From Candidatus Hydrogenedentota bacterium (lineage in GTDB: Bacteria; Hydrogenedentota; Hydrogenedentia; Hydrogenedentales; JAEUWI01), in contig JAHBVV010000014.1 of NCBI GenBank assembly GCA_019637335.1, positions 94,109-158,108 on the forward strand: DNA of 64,000 nt. The letters are read 5' to 3'. The position numbers and the translations under genes were made by a program. The notes under the pieces were generated by a model. It worked only from the letters and a program-made list of their open reading frames with translations, was not told the origin of the DNA and made no database searches. Position 1 is the stretch's first letter, and each line of letters starts with the position of its first letter. Shown piece after piece: positions 36,736 to 45,621 of this stretch.

Positions 36736-36765
36736 TTTACACGACGTTCTCTGGGGCCGTACACT
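36736..36765 (+). promoter_or_regulatory. Promoter for the sulfatase gene
   Basis: TTTACA (36736-36741), an 18-base spacer and TACACT (36760-36765) predict a start near 36772, 33 bases before the ATG. Confidence 0.45.
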
Positions 36766-36804
36766 GGGGCAATATTTTAACTCCAATCCCCCCGGGAGGC
36801 CGGA

Positions 36805-38178
36805 ATGCCCATCACGCCACAACGTTTCATTTGTGTCGCTCTTGTCATTGCGTCAGTGCCCCTGGCGAGCCTATGTGCGGATGCTCAGGATCGCGATCGC
36901 CCCAACATCGTCTATGTGTTCTCCGACGAGCATCGCTACCAGTCGATGGGGCACACCGAAATGCCGGAGGTGAAAACGCCGGTCATGGACCGGATGGCCG
37001 CAGAGGGTTTTTCCTTCACGCAGTGTGTCAGCAACTATCCGGTATGCTCGCCGTACCGCGCGATCGCCATGTCGGGCCGCTGGCCGTATCAGACCGGGGT
37101 GATCGACAATGGGCTGCCCCTTTCTCCGGCGGAAATGACGGTCGGGAAGGCCTTTCAGGCGGCGGGCTACCGCACGGGGTACATTGGCAAGTGGCATCTG
37201 GGGGGTACGCGCGCGGAGCCGTTCGGCTTCGATCGTTCGTTGATCTGGGAGGGCATCAATACCCACTACGATAAGGGGGTGTACTTTCCGGCGGCGGGGG
37301 AACCCGTCCAGCCGAAGGGCTACAACGCCACGCTGATGACGGATCAGGCCATTGACTTCATCCGCGAGAACCGGGAGCGGCCCTTTTTTCTGATGCTCTC
37401 GATCAATCCGCCGCATGCGGACTTCACGGACGCGCCGCCGGAGAAGCGGGCGCTTTACCCCGAGGGTTCGCTGCCGTTCCGGCCGAATTTCGCGCCCTCC
37501 GACGCCGAGGCGGGGTCGATATTCGCGAGCAACGGATCCCCCTTCTACGAGGGGTATCACGCGCACATCAGCGCGGTCGACGACGAGCTGGGCCGGTTGC
37601 TGGACACGCTGGAGTCGGAGGGCATCGCGGAGGACACCATTGTCATTTATACGTCCGATCACGGCAGCATGCACGGATCGCATGCGGTGGGCAGCAAGCG
37701 CCAGCCTTACGAGGAATCGCTTCGTATCCCGATGATAGTTTACGGGCCGGGGCGCATTCCCGGGGGCGCCGCCAGCCCGGCGCTGATTGGCGCGATCGAC
37801 ATGGCTCCGACCCTGTGCGGGCTTGCGGGGATCGAGCCGCCCGCCGCGTTCGTGGGCGGGGATTACAGCGGCGTACTTCGGGGCGAGGCGCCGCCGGCGC
37901 GGGATGCGCAGTTCATCATGCACATTGCGAAGGAGAATGCCTCGCACGGCAACAACCACCCGGCGCCGATTTTCCGCGGCGTACGCACGGCGCGCTACAC
38001 CTACGCGGTTGGACCGGAGGGGCCGTTCTGCCTTTTCGACAACCAGCTCGACCCCTACCAGATGAACAATCTGATCGCGGACCGGGAGTACGCCGCGCTT
38101 CGGGAGGAACTCGAGGGGCGGCTGCGCGGCTGGCTTCGGGAGGCGGAGGACCCGTTCACGCCGCCCGCGGTTCCGTAG
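36805..38178 (+). CDS. Exported sulfatase (formylglycine-dependent, Cys type)
   Basis: The 457-residue protein has a signal peptide to about residue 25 and the metal motif NIVYVFSDEH. The modification site CSPYR (C81-R85) fits CxPxR, so C81 should be oxidised to formylglycine. GYRTGYIGKWHLGG and YTSDHGSMHGSHAVGSKR supply further active-site residues. GGGAGG lies before the ATG. It cleaves sulfate esters, probably from polysaccharides, outside the cytoplasm. No maturase gene is in the window. Confidence 0.93.
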   Translation: MPITPQRFICVALVIASVPLASLCADAQDRDRPNIVYVFSDEHRYQSMGHTEMPEVKTPVMDRMAAEGFSFTQCVSNYPVCSPYRAIAMSGRWPYQTGVIDNGLPLSPAEMTVGKAFQAAGYRTGYIGKWHLGGTRAEPFGFDRSLIWEGINTHYDKGVYFPAAGEPVQPKGYNATLMTDQAIDFIRENRERPFFLMLSINPPHADFTDAPPEKRALYPEGSLPFRPNFAPSDAEAGSIFASNGSPFYEGYHAHISAVDDELGRLLDTLESEGIAEDTIVIYTSDHGSMHGSHAVGSKRQPYEESLRIPMIVYGPGRIPGGAASPALIGAIDMAPTLCGLAGIEPPAAFVGGDYSGVLRGEAPPARDAQFIMHIAKENASHGNNHPAPIFRGVRTARYTYAVGPEGPFCLFDNQLDPYQMNNLIADREYAALREELEGRLRGWLREAEDPFTPPAVP

Positions 38179-38196
38179 GATCGCGCTCCGGCGTGG

Positions 38197-39438
38197 TTAG
38201 TAGTCCGCCGCCGCGGCGTTTTCGAAGTCGAAGCGGATCATGCGATCGAACAGCGGCGTTATGCGGACCGTTTCCTCCCGATCAAAATAGCGCGCTTCCG
38301 GATTGATTGTCTTGATCGTGAGCAGGCCGAAGTCCGCGAGCGGCTCCGCAACGCGTATACGGGCCACGAAATCCCGGTCGGAGAAGTACTCGTGTTCCTC
38401 GAATTCCTCTTCCACGGCCGGGAGAAATATCTTTTGGGCGAATTCTTCCATGCCGACTTCCTCGGCGGCAATCTGGCGGACGGCGAAGAGGATAAACGGA
38501 TAGGTGGCCTGTACGCCGGCGTACTCGGGCGCCCGGTCCAGGTAGGCGATGTTGATTGAGCGGACGAAGGCGGTGAACAGGTGGGCCTGCAAGGCGCCCG
38601 CGCGGGCCGGATCCAGGAATTGGCGGCCGAGCTTTGTCAGCTGGAACTTCCCCTTGTAGAGCCGGATCAGCTTCGCGGCTTCCAGCAAAACGCGGACAAA
38701 ATGAATGGGCCAGATATCGGTTTCATTGCGGTTTTTCGGGTTGCAAACCGTGAGCGATTCCGCGATGCGCTCACCGCGCATTTCGCGCGTCATGCGCTCC
38801 ACCATCGACCGGTTGAGGTTTTTGCGGGCGGTCGCTTTGGCGCCGCCCTCCTCGTCCAGCGCGCGCATGAGGGCCATCGCATTGTGGTAGTAGTGGCTCT
38901 CCGCCAGTTCTTCCAGGGGCAAGTTGTCCCGGAGCTGGATGATTGCGCCCGGCTCGTTCCATCCGTTTCCGACGAGGTGGTACGCCGCTTCGGTGGAGAG
39001 CCCGTGGTAGGCGTCCAACGGCGCGGCGTTGTGCTTGTAGATGATATCCTCCACCGCCTCAAACGCGTCCTCCAGGCTCTCGAATTCCCCTGTATGCAGG
39101 CGCTCGTAGATTTCGCGACAGATCTCGTCCGGCATATCGGGCGGAAACAGCGAGCGGTCGAACTCGCCCGACATATCGGGGATCTCGAGCGGCGCCACGC
39201 GGCTGATCAGGTGTGATATTGCGAACGCGGTATCCGAGTCGGGGGCGCTGTCTATGGCGCTGTACAGCGACTGCGCCAGGGCCAGCTGCTCCTGCTCCGA
39301 GAGGCGGACCTCCAGTTCAGCGTCTCCCTGGATGGCGAATCGCAGGCGCGCCGCCACGCCTTTCGGGAGCTCGGCGTAGTTCAGGATGATGTCGCGTTCC
39401 TCGGGGGTGATCGTAATCGTAACGGTAGGCGAATTCAT
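38197..39438 (-). CDS. Protein of unknown function with winged-helix-like C-terminal segment
   Basis: A 413-residue soluble protein starts at 39438. The first roughly 80 residues (ITITPEERDIILNYAELPKGVAARL) are acidic and helical. From about residue 210, the stretch ARKNLNRSMVERMTREMRG, then ETDIWPIHFVRVLLEAAKLI and GKFQLTKLGRQFL resembles the wing-like domain found fused to pRiA4b ORF-3-type proteins. That resemblance is my recollection and is not firm. No catalytic motif is visible. It is divergent from the phosphoesterase at 39567. Confidence 0.65.
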   Translation of the reverse strand: MNSPTVTITITPEERDIILNYAELPKGVAARLRFAIQGDAELEVRLSEQEQLALAQSLYSAIDSAPDSDTAFAISHLISRVAPLEIPDMSGEFDRSLFPPDMPDEICREIYERLHTGEFESLEDAFEAVEDIIYKHNAAPLDAYHGLSTEAAYHLVGNGWNEPGAIIQLRDNLPLEELAESHYYHNAMALMRALDEEGGAKATARKNLNRSMVERMTREMRGERIAESLTVCNPKNRNETDIWPIHFVRVLLEAAKLIRLYKGKFQLTKLGRQFLDPARAGALQAHLFTAFVRSINIAYLDRAPEYAGVQATYPFILFAVRQIAAEEVGMEEFAQKIFLPAVEEEFEEHEYFSDRDFVARIRVAEPLADFGLLTIKTINPEARYFDREETVRITPLFDRMIRFDFENAAAADY

Positions 39439-39566
39439 TGGGCCTCTTGTGTTGCGCCCGGCGCCGGGCATGATCTCTTGCGCGTGATTCCGGTATGGTA
39501 ATCACTCAAGGGTTCACAATGCGAACCGCATCGTCTGGACGCCGGGCCGCCCCGGAAGGAATCGCC

Positions 39567-41147
39567 ATGCGCCTCATCCACTTCTATATCGCCGCCGCCC
39601 TGTTTATCGGACCCGCCGCCGCCGAAACCGCGCGGGGCATTGTCTACCTGGACAACAACGGCAATGGGGTCCGGGACGCGGGCGAGGCGGGCCTCCCGGG
39701 CGTTTCCGTCTCGAACGGCCGGGACGTAACCGCGACGGGCGCGGACGGCCGATGGGAACTTCCCATCACGGCGCCCGGTTACGTTTTCGTGGTCAAACCA
39801 TCTGGCTACCAGTTTCCCGTGGATGAGGCGCAGATTACCCGGCACTTCTACCTGCACCACCCGGCGGGATCGCCCGAGCTGGACGCCCCCGGCATACCGG
39901 CGAGCGGGCCGCTGCCGGAATCCATCGATTTCGCCCTGTACCCGCACCCCGAGGACGCGCCGTTCAATGCCCTGATCTTCGGCGATACCCAGGCCCGCGG
40001 CCTGCGCGAAGTAAACTTCATCACGCGCGACGTCGTGGAGGAGTGCATTGGAACGGACGCCGTCTTTGGCGTCTCCCTGGGGGATATTGTGGCGGACGAT
40101 CCGGGCCTGTTCGCGGAAATCAGCCAGAGCATCGCGCAGATCGGGATTCCCTGGTACAACGTGATGGGCAATCACGACAACAACCGCAAGGCGCGCAACC
40201 ACGAAGAGTCGGACGACACCTTCGAGCGACACTTTGGCCCGAGCACGTATGCCTTTGAATACGGGGAGGTGGCGTTTATCGCGCTCAACAATATCTACTT
40301 CCCACCGGGCGAAGGGCGCTACCTGCCCTCCTTCACGGACGCGCAACTGGAGTTCGTGGAGAATTATCTCGCCCGCGTGCCCCGGGAAAAGCTGGTGGTG
40401 TTGCTCATGCACGTGCCGATCGTCCGCTGCGGCAAGCGCGATGAGATGCTTGCGCTGATCGCGGACCGGCCCCACACGCTCAGCATCGCCGGCCACACGC
40501 ACGTGCAGTTCCACCTTTTCCTGGACGAGTCGATGGGCTGGACGGGGCCGGCGCCGCACCACCATTTCGTGAGCGCGACCGTTTCCGGCAGCTGGTGGTG
40601 CGGGAGCTTTGACGAGCGCGGCATCCCCCACGCCACGATGAACGACGGCGCGCCAAACGGCTATTCGTATATCACCTTTGATGGCCCGAAGTACGCGATC
40701 AGGTTCAAGGCGGCCTCAAGACCGGCGGATTACCAGATGAATATTTATCTTTCAGACGATGTTCTGGAGAGTGCGCTGGCCGAGACCGAAGTGCTGGTGA
40801 ACGTGTTCGCCGGATCCCAGCGGAACCGGGTGCAAATGCGCGCGGGGAGCGATGGCGAATGGATTCCATTGGAGTACACGATCGCGCCCGATCCCGAATG
40901 TCAGCGCATGCACGAGCAGAGCCCCTACCTCGACCTGGAGCACGAAGGCCGCAAGCTGGACACGGTCTTCGGCTGGAAAATGGACCCGCCAAGCCCTTCG
41001 CGGCACATGTGGAAGGGATCGCTGCCGGCTGGGCTCGCCCCGGGCACGCACACGCTCACGGTGCGCTCGACGGATATGTTCGGGCAGGTTGACGAAGCCC
41101 GGCGCGTCTTTCGCGTGCGGGACGCGGCGTCCATGCCGCGGGAATAG
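39567..41147 (+). CDS. Exported calcineurin-like metallophosphoesterase with N-terminal Sdr/B-like domain
   Basis: A 526-residue protein. A signal peptide (1-20) is followed by an SdrD-B-like beta domain (GIVYLDNNGNGVRDAGE). The metallophosphoesterase core has IFGDTQ, VSLGDIV, VMGNHDNN, LMHVPIV and IAGHTHVQFH, giving all five metal-binding blocks. A C-terminal beta domain (GTHTLTVRSTDMFGQVDEARR) closes the protein. AAGGA precedes the ATG. This three-domain layout is common in exported phosphoesterases of this group; substrates are unknown. Confidence 0.92.
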   Translation: MRLIHFYIAAALFIGPAAAETARGIVYLDNNGNGVRDAGEAGLPGVSVSNGRDVTATGADGRWELPITAPGYVFVVKPSGYQFPVDEAQITRHFYLHHPAGSPELDAPGIPASGPLPESIDFALYPHPEDAPFNALIFGDTQARGLREVNFITRDVVEECIGTDAVFGVSLGDIVADDPGLFAEISQSIAQIGIPWYNVMGNHDNNRKARNHEESDDTFERHFGPSTYAFEYGEVAFIALNNIYFPPGEGRYLPSFTDAQLEFVENYLARVPREKLVVLLMHVPIVRCGKRDEMLALIADRPHTLSIAGHTHVQFHLFLDESMGWTGPAPHHHFVSATVSGSWWCGSFDERGIPHATMNDGAPNGYSYITFDGPKYAIRFKAASRPADYQMNIYLSDDVLESALAETEVLVNVFAGSQRNRVQMRAGSDGEWIPLEYTIAPDPECQRMHEQSPYLDLEHEGRKLDTVFGWKMDPPSPSRHMWKGSLPAGLAPGTHTLTVRSTDMFGQVDEARRVFRVRDAASMPRE

Positions 41148-41156
41148 CCGGCGGCC

Positions 41157-41447
41157 TCACGCTCCGGGCGGCCCGCGGCGGCTGCGCGAGCGTGTCTCCG
41201 CGAGACTGCCGCGCCCGCGGTGCTCATCCTGCCGCCAGAGCCAGGGACCGACCACGGCGGCGAGCGTGGAGAGCGCGATTACGGCCAAGAGCTCGGCGCG
41301 CCTTGTCTCCGCGTCCGCCACTACCATGAAGTGGAACCCCACGATCAGAAACAGAGCCGTTACGATGAAGAAGCCCAGGCGGGCGGCGATGTCCGCCAGA
41401 AGATGCGCCCAGAAATCTCCGGGCCGTGCTTGCCGAGTTTTCTTCAT
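41157..41447 (-). CDS. Small two-helix membrane protein
   Basis: A 96-residue protein starts at 41447, where AGGAG lies 7 bases upstream. It has two hydrophobic helices (LGFFIVTALFLIVGFHFMVV and ELLAVIALSTLAAVVGPWLW) and a basic C-terminal tail. No family is recognised. It converges on the phosphoesterase gene. Confidence 0.6.
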   Translation of the reverse strand: MKKTRQARPGDFWAHLLADIAARLGFFIVTALFLIVGFHFMVVADAETRRAELLAVIALSTLAAVVGPWLWRQDEHRGRGSLAETRSRSRRGPPGA

Positions 41448-41560
41448 GCCGCGCTCCTGTTGCCTGATCAAACCCATGTCGCTGAACCTGTATACAACCA
41501 CCGCATCGGAGCTATTCACGCGGCGGGTACGTCCGGGAGCGAACTGCAAAACCAAATGGA

Positions 41561-41595
41561 AGCGCCCCCGCAAACGCTTGTTTCGCGGGGGCGCT
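41561..41595 (-). terminator. Intrinsic terminator of the VPLPA-CTERM gene
   Basis: A perfect 11-base-pair stem (AGCGCCCCCGC with its complement) encloses an AAAC/GCTT/GTTT inner helix and lies 34 bases past the stop codon. Read on the minus strand the hairpin is followed by a broken T-rich stretch, so termination may be moderate. Confidence 0.7.
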
Positions 41596-41628
41596 GGCGT
41601 TAATAGAAAGCCGTGCCCGTATGGCGCG

Positions 41629-42384
41629 TTACTGCGACCGCTTGCGGCGAACGCGGGTTACCATTCCGGCCACGCCCATTCCGATCAAGGTAAGCATGGC
41701 GGGCGCCGGAAGGGGCACCACCGTCCCGACGGTAATGTTGCTGATGATGTAACCGTCTTGCCCGCTAACATAATTGCTCATCGTGTCGCCATAGACGAAG
41801 TTGAAACCGAATCCGCCCCGCGGCGCGCCGGTTCCGCCCCAGGCAACGCCGGGTTCGCCGATGGCCCATCCGCCAGCCGCCAGGTCATCGTAGCTGATGC
41901 GGAGCCGGCCACTGTCCGAATACGCTCCCGTAAGCCAACTCGTGTCGACTCCGGTCTCGTAAACGAAAAAATCGCCCATCGCTTCGAACGTTGCGGAGAC
42001 GGTCGTTCCGTTGGCAACCCGATTGTTGGGCTCAGTGACAAAAGCGGACAGCGGAGCGTTCGATGGTTCGTTCGCGATTATCGCGTAGTTGGTCCCATCT
42101 CCGATCCAGATATTGATATACGGCATCCAGGGGCCAGCGGCGTTCTCCACCAGGAATGAAACGTCGACCAAGTCCCCGAAGGTCAACCCATCGAGATCCG
42201 AGGTGCCGTATCCCGCTTTGTCTCCGGCAACAGGCGTTACGAACTCCACCCGGCCCTCGCTCAATTCCGTGGCTACGCCGGTGCCTCGAATATTGAATGC
42301 GTCGAAATTCAACGAGGACGCATACGCAGTCCCGCTCATCAACAGGCCCGCACTCACAACACTACTAAGCAATTTCTTCTTCAT
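41629..42384 (-). CDS. VPLPA-CTERM sorting-signal surface protein
   Basis: A 251-residue protein with a signal peptide (MKKKLLSSVVSAGLLMSGTA), a beta-rich body (LNFDAFNIRGTGVATELSEG) and the C-terminal tripartite signal VPLPAPAMLTLIGMGVAGMV plus an Arg/Lys tail. The VPLPA-CTERM signal is recognised by an exosortase, which removes it during export and attachment of the protein to the envelope. No exosortase gene is in the window. AAAGGA lies before the ATG. The body resembles secreted choice-of-anchor proteins with no enzymatic motif. Confidence 0.88.
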   Translation of the reverse strand: MKKKLLSSVVSAGLLMSGTAYASSLNFDAFNIRGTGVATELSEGRVEFVTPVAGDKAGYGTSDLDGLTFGDLVDVSFLVENAAGPWMPYINIWIGDGTNYAIIANEPSNAPLSAFVTEPNNRVANGTTVSATFEAMGDFFVYETGVDTSWLTGAYSDSGRLRISYDDLAAGGWAIGEPGVAWGGTGAPRGGFGFNFVYGDTMSNYVSGQDGYIISNITVGTVVPLPAPAMLTLIGMGVAGMVTRVRRKRSQ

Positions 42385-42734
42385 CCCATTTCCTTTCGTT
42401 TATCTCTCGCACACTCAAACCCGACAGCTACCGATTGCCCGACGGCGTTCGGCCAACCGCATGTTATGGAAAAGCGGCGAAATGCGCCACTTCGAACCCT
42501 GAAATCGACCCCATTCGGAAATTAACGCGAAATTTGGAAGCGATACCGCCTGCCAGCCCAAGTCGCCGACGCCACCCGCTGTGCACTCCCAGTGAAGTCG
42601 TATTGACTCCCAATCTAGCACAGAACACCGTACAGTGCAACCATTTTCTACGCCGCGTTTTACAGTATTCATATTTGTACTACTTTACGATATTTTAACG
42701 GCAAGGAAATCGCGCCCGCGAAGAGGCCGGTGCT

Positions 42735-42870
42735 GCCGTTGGCGCGGTTCAGGCGAGCCGCCTGCGCTCCCATCGGATTCACGCTTTCGTTGCGGCGCCG
42801 GATCGCGGCGAAGAGGGAGCAACCCGCCTTCACTCCGCCTAACCCCTGGATTCGTGTCCATTCGTGGCTC
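42735..42870 (+). repeat. Variant hairpin with CTCCCATCGG and minus-strand ACACGAAT relative
   Basis: The gap 42385-42905 has no convincing gene. AGGCG/AGC/CGCCT at 42751-42763, followed by CTCCCATCGG at 42767-42776, is a variant of the GGGCG/GGC/CGCCC element with a compensated outer pair. At 42849-42870 the complement of the ACACGAAT tract appears. The 42600-42710 part is AT-rich but contains nothing I can name. Confidence 0.75.
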
Positions 42871-42905
42871 ACGCTTCCCGTTCTCTGGCCAAATGCCCCC
42901 CGCGC

Positions 42906-43727
42906 TCAGGTCACGGCGATGAATTCGTGCTGGATTTCGGCGCCTTTCAGTGTGAAGAGGCGGAAGCCTTTTTCGTCCGTGCCGTCGTCGTTTTTCGCGT
43001 TGGATCCGCCGGCGGCGGTGGAGGTGAATAGGATGCCGTTGTGCTCCTCGGCGCGGTTGCCGTGGTAATGGCCCGAGGCGCAGATGCGAAGGTTGTGCGC
43101 GGCGAAGAGGGCGAGGATATCATCGGCGTTGGCGGGGCGCCCGAATGGAATTCCGGGCTCGAGGGGGTGGTGGGTGAAGAGGGTGATCGGCTTCTTTTTG
43201 TCCATGTGGCTCAGTTGATTCTGGAGCCATTCCAGGCGGCTGGCGGGCGTTTCCGGGGTGCCGGAGGCGCCATCGCAGGTGTCCAGTCCGATAAAGGCCC
43301 AGCCCTCGAGGTTCTGGCGCCACTGGGACTTGCCAAAGGTCCGCGTGTAGAAGGCGTATGGATCTTCCGTGCCGCTGCCGAGGTCGTGTTCACCGGGCAG
43401 TGCGTAGACGGGCATCCGGAGCCGGTCGAGGGCCTGCCGTGCCAGGTTCATCTGGGAAAGCGCGCCGTTCTCGGTGAGGTCGCCGAGCACCACGACGAAA
43501 TCGACGCCGGGTTCGTTGTTGATGCGGTTCACGGCGCGCCCGACGAGGCCGGTGCTGCGCGCGCCGGTCAGGTGGAGATCGCCGATCGCCGCGAACTTCG
43601 CGACGCCGTCGCCGCCAAATTCGAGTGCGGGCGCCAGCCGCCCGATCCGGCTCTGTTTCACCCGCGCGCAGCCCGAGAGCGCGGCCAGCGCCGAAATACC
43701 CATGAACGCCCTTCGTGATACGGCCAT
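42906..43727 (-). CDS. Tat/lipoprotein metallophosphoesterase
   Basis: The 273-residue protein starts at 43727, with AGGAGA upstream. MAVSRRAFMGISALAALSGC combines a twin-arginine motif with a lipobox, so it is probably a Tat-exported lipoprotein. Metallophosphoesterase blocks are AIGDLHLTG, VLGDLTENG, LPGEHD, FTHHPLEPG and ASGHYHGNR. The third block is normally GNHD; the Asn, a metal ligand and transition-state residue, is Glu here. It diverges from the glycerate kinase gene. Confidence 0.88.
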   Translation of the reverse strand: MAVSRRAFMGISALAALSGCARVKQSRIGRLAPALEFGGDGVAKFAAIGDLHLTGARSTGLVGRAVNRINNEPGVDFVVVLGDLTENGALSQMNLARQALDRLRMPVYALPGEHDLGSGTEDPYAFYTRTFGKSQWRQNLEGWAFIGLDTCDGASGTPETPASRLEWLQNQLSHMDKKKPITLFTHHPLEPGIPFGRPANADDILALFAAHNLRICASGHYHGNRAEEHNGILFTSTAAGGSNAKNDDGTDEKGFRLFTLKGAEIQHEFIAVT

Positions 43728-43833
43728 CTGAAGTTCTCCTTGTATCGCCCGCCCCGATCGGGGTATTGTTCGCCTGTCCGCGTCCGCCTGGGCGCGGGCG
43801 GCGTATTGTACCACCACAAAACGGAAATCGCCC

Positions 43834-44979
43834 ATGCGCGTTGTGATAGCGCCCGACTCGTTCAAGGAATGCCTCAGCGCGCGGGGCGTGGCCGAGGCGT
43901 TGCGCCAGGGCTGGCTGGAGGGGATGCCCGGCGCGGAGATCGTCTGCCTGCCCATGGCCGATGGCGGGGAGGGCACGGTGGACGCGGTGATCGAGGCGGC
44001 GGGCGGCGAGCGCATGCTGGATCGGGTGACGGGCCCCCTGGGCGACCCGGCGGATGCCGGTTGGGGGCTCATTCAGGGCGGCCACGTGGCGGTGATGGAA
44101 ATGGCGGCGGCCTCGGGGCTGGCGCTGCTCCCGGCGGACCGGCGGGATCCCTGCAAGACCTCCACCCGGGGCGTTGGCGAACTGATGGTTCGCGCGCTGG
44201 ATTCGGGGGTCTCCGACATTATCATCGGGGTTGGCGGGAGCGCCACGAATGACGGGGGCGCGGGCCTGGCGCAGGCGCTCGGGTACCGGCTGCTGAACAA
44301 GCGCGGCGAGGAACTCGGGCCCGGGGGCGCGCGGCTGGTGCAACTTGACCGCATCGACGCCTCCGGACGCCACCCGCGGCTGGATGAGGTGAATATATAC
44401 GTCGCGTGCGACGTGAACAATCCGCTGTGCGGTCCGGAAGGGGCGAGCGCGGTGTACGGCCCGCAGAAGGGCGCCTCTCCGGAAGATGTACTCATCCTCG
44501 ATCATGCGCTGGAGCATTTCGCGCGGATTGTGGAGCGGGATCTGGGCGTCTCGATTGCGGAGGTTCCGGGGGCGGGGGCGGCGGGCGGCCTGGCGGGGGG
44601 GCTGATGGCCTTTGCCGGGGCGACGCTTGAGCGGGGGCTCGAACTTATCGGCACACTTTGCGGGCTGCCGCAGGCCATTGCGCGGGCAGATCTGGTGATT
44701 ACGGGCGAGGGCAGCCTTGACGGCCAGAGCGCTTTCGGCAAGACGCCGGCCGGCATCGCGCAGCTCACGGCGCCCTACGGCGTGCCCGTTATCGCGGTGG
44801 GCGGCCAGGTCGCCGGTGGCGCGGAGGCCTTGTACGCGTGCGGGGTAACGGCGCTATTTCCGATCTGCCGCGGGCCGCAGACCCTGGCGGAGGCGCGCGC
44901 GAACGTGGAATCCAACCTGCGATTCACCGGACGCCAGATCGCGCGACTGTGGGGCGCGGCAACGCCGCCCGGGCCGTGA
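43834..44979 (+). CDS. Glycerate kinase (GckA/GarK family)
   Basis: A 381-residue protein of normal length. Diagnostic motifs are MRVVIAPDSFKECLSA at the start, PMADGGEGTVDA, GVGGSATNDGGAGLAQALG, YGPQKGA, PGAGAAGGLAGGLMAF and DLVITGEGSLDGQS. The enzyme phosphorylates D-glycerate in the cytosol, feeding it into glycolysis. No glyoxylate-pathway neighbour is visible, so it may act alone. Confidence 0.94.
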   Translation: MRVVIAPDSFKECLSARGVAEALRQGWLEGMPGAEIVCLPMADGGEGTVDAVIEAAGGERMLDRVTGPLGDPADAGWGLIQGGHVAVMEMAAASGLALLPADRRDPCKTSTRGVGELMVRALDSGVSDIIIGVGGSATNDGGAGLAQALGYRLLNKRGEELGPGGARLVQLDRIDASGRHPRLDEVNIYVACDVNNPLCGPEGASAVYGPQKGASPEDVLILDHALEHFARIVERDLGVSIAEVPGAGAAGGLAGGLMAFAGATLERGLELIGTLCGLPQAIARADLVITGEGSLDGQSAFGKTPAGIAQLTAPYGVPVIAVGGQVAGGAEALYACGVTALFPICRGPQTLAEARANVESNLRFTGRQIARLWGAATPPGP

Positions 44980-45162
44980 ATCGCGTCCGCGATTTGCAAC
45001 CCGAACCATCGAACTGGTACTTTCCGGGTCGCGCCTTCCGGATCCCTGCGCGCGTGGGGTATTGATATTGCCCGCCCGCTGCCCGCGGTCCGGAAGCGGC
45101 CCGCGGAGAGCGCCGCCTGTTGCGCCGGGCGGGATTCCGACCCGCATCAAGGAACCTTTTTC

Positions 45163-45621
45163 ATGCGCCTCGTAGACCTCATCGGCCCGGAGTCCATTCT
45201 GCCGGCGCTCCGCGCCGCCCGCAAGGCGGACGTGATTCGGGAAATCGCGGGGCACATGGCGGGCGTGTTGGGGGGGCCTGGCGAAGCCGCGATCGCCGAA
45301 GCGCTGATCGCTCGGGAAGCGCTGGGCACAACGGCGATTGGGGAGGGCGTTGCGGTTCCGCACGCGAAACTTGGCTCGCTGAACACTATCGCGGCCTGCC
45401 TCGCGCGATCGCGCCGGGGTGTGGACTTTGGGGCGGCGGATAATCTGCCCGTTCATTTTTTCTTCGTTGTGCTTTCGCCCCAGGTATCGGCGGGCGAGCA
45501 TCTCAAGCTCCTCGCGCGCTTCAGCCAGATCTTCAAGGATCCGGAATTCCGTGGGCGGCTCCTTCTGGAAGAGACGGCCGAGGCAATCTATCAACGCGTC
45601 GCCGAGCGGGACGGGCGCTGA
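45163..45621 (+). CDS. PTS EIIA-type protein (Fru/Ntr family)
   Basis: The 152-residue protein has the EIIA(Fru/Ntr) fold with the phosphorylation motif GVAVPHAKLGSL (H67). AAGGA lies 9 bases before the ATG. It stands immediately before trkH: its stop codon ends at 45621 and the next ATG is at 45622. In Escherichia coli the regulatory EIIA(Ntr) binds TrkA and controls potassium uptake, so this position argues for a regulatory role over sugar transport. No sugar permease genes are nearby. Confidence 0.9.
   Translation: MRLVDLIGPESILPALRAARKADVIREIAGHMAGVLGGPGEAAIAEALIAREALGTTAIGEGVAVPHAKLGSLNTIAACLARSRRGVDFGAADNLPVHFFFVVLSPQVSAGEHLKLLARFSQIFKDPEFRGRLLLEETAEAIYQRVAERDGR

Noticed and set aside
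42480..42570. A second sigma-54 promoter upstream of the VPLPA-CTERM gene
   Set aside because: A TGGCAGG...TCGC string exists on the minus strand, but the spacing between the -24 and -12 elements is one base too long.
42415..42672. An 85-residue minus-strand frame upstream of the VPLPA-CTERM gene
   Set aside because: No ribosome site, no signal peptide or family; it covers the likely regulatory region of that gene.
43740..44252. A 170-residue frame inside the glycerate kinase gene
   Set aside because: It lies out of frame with a well-supported enzyme and is glycine/arginine-rich shadow sequence.
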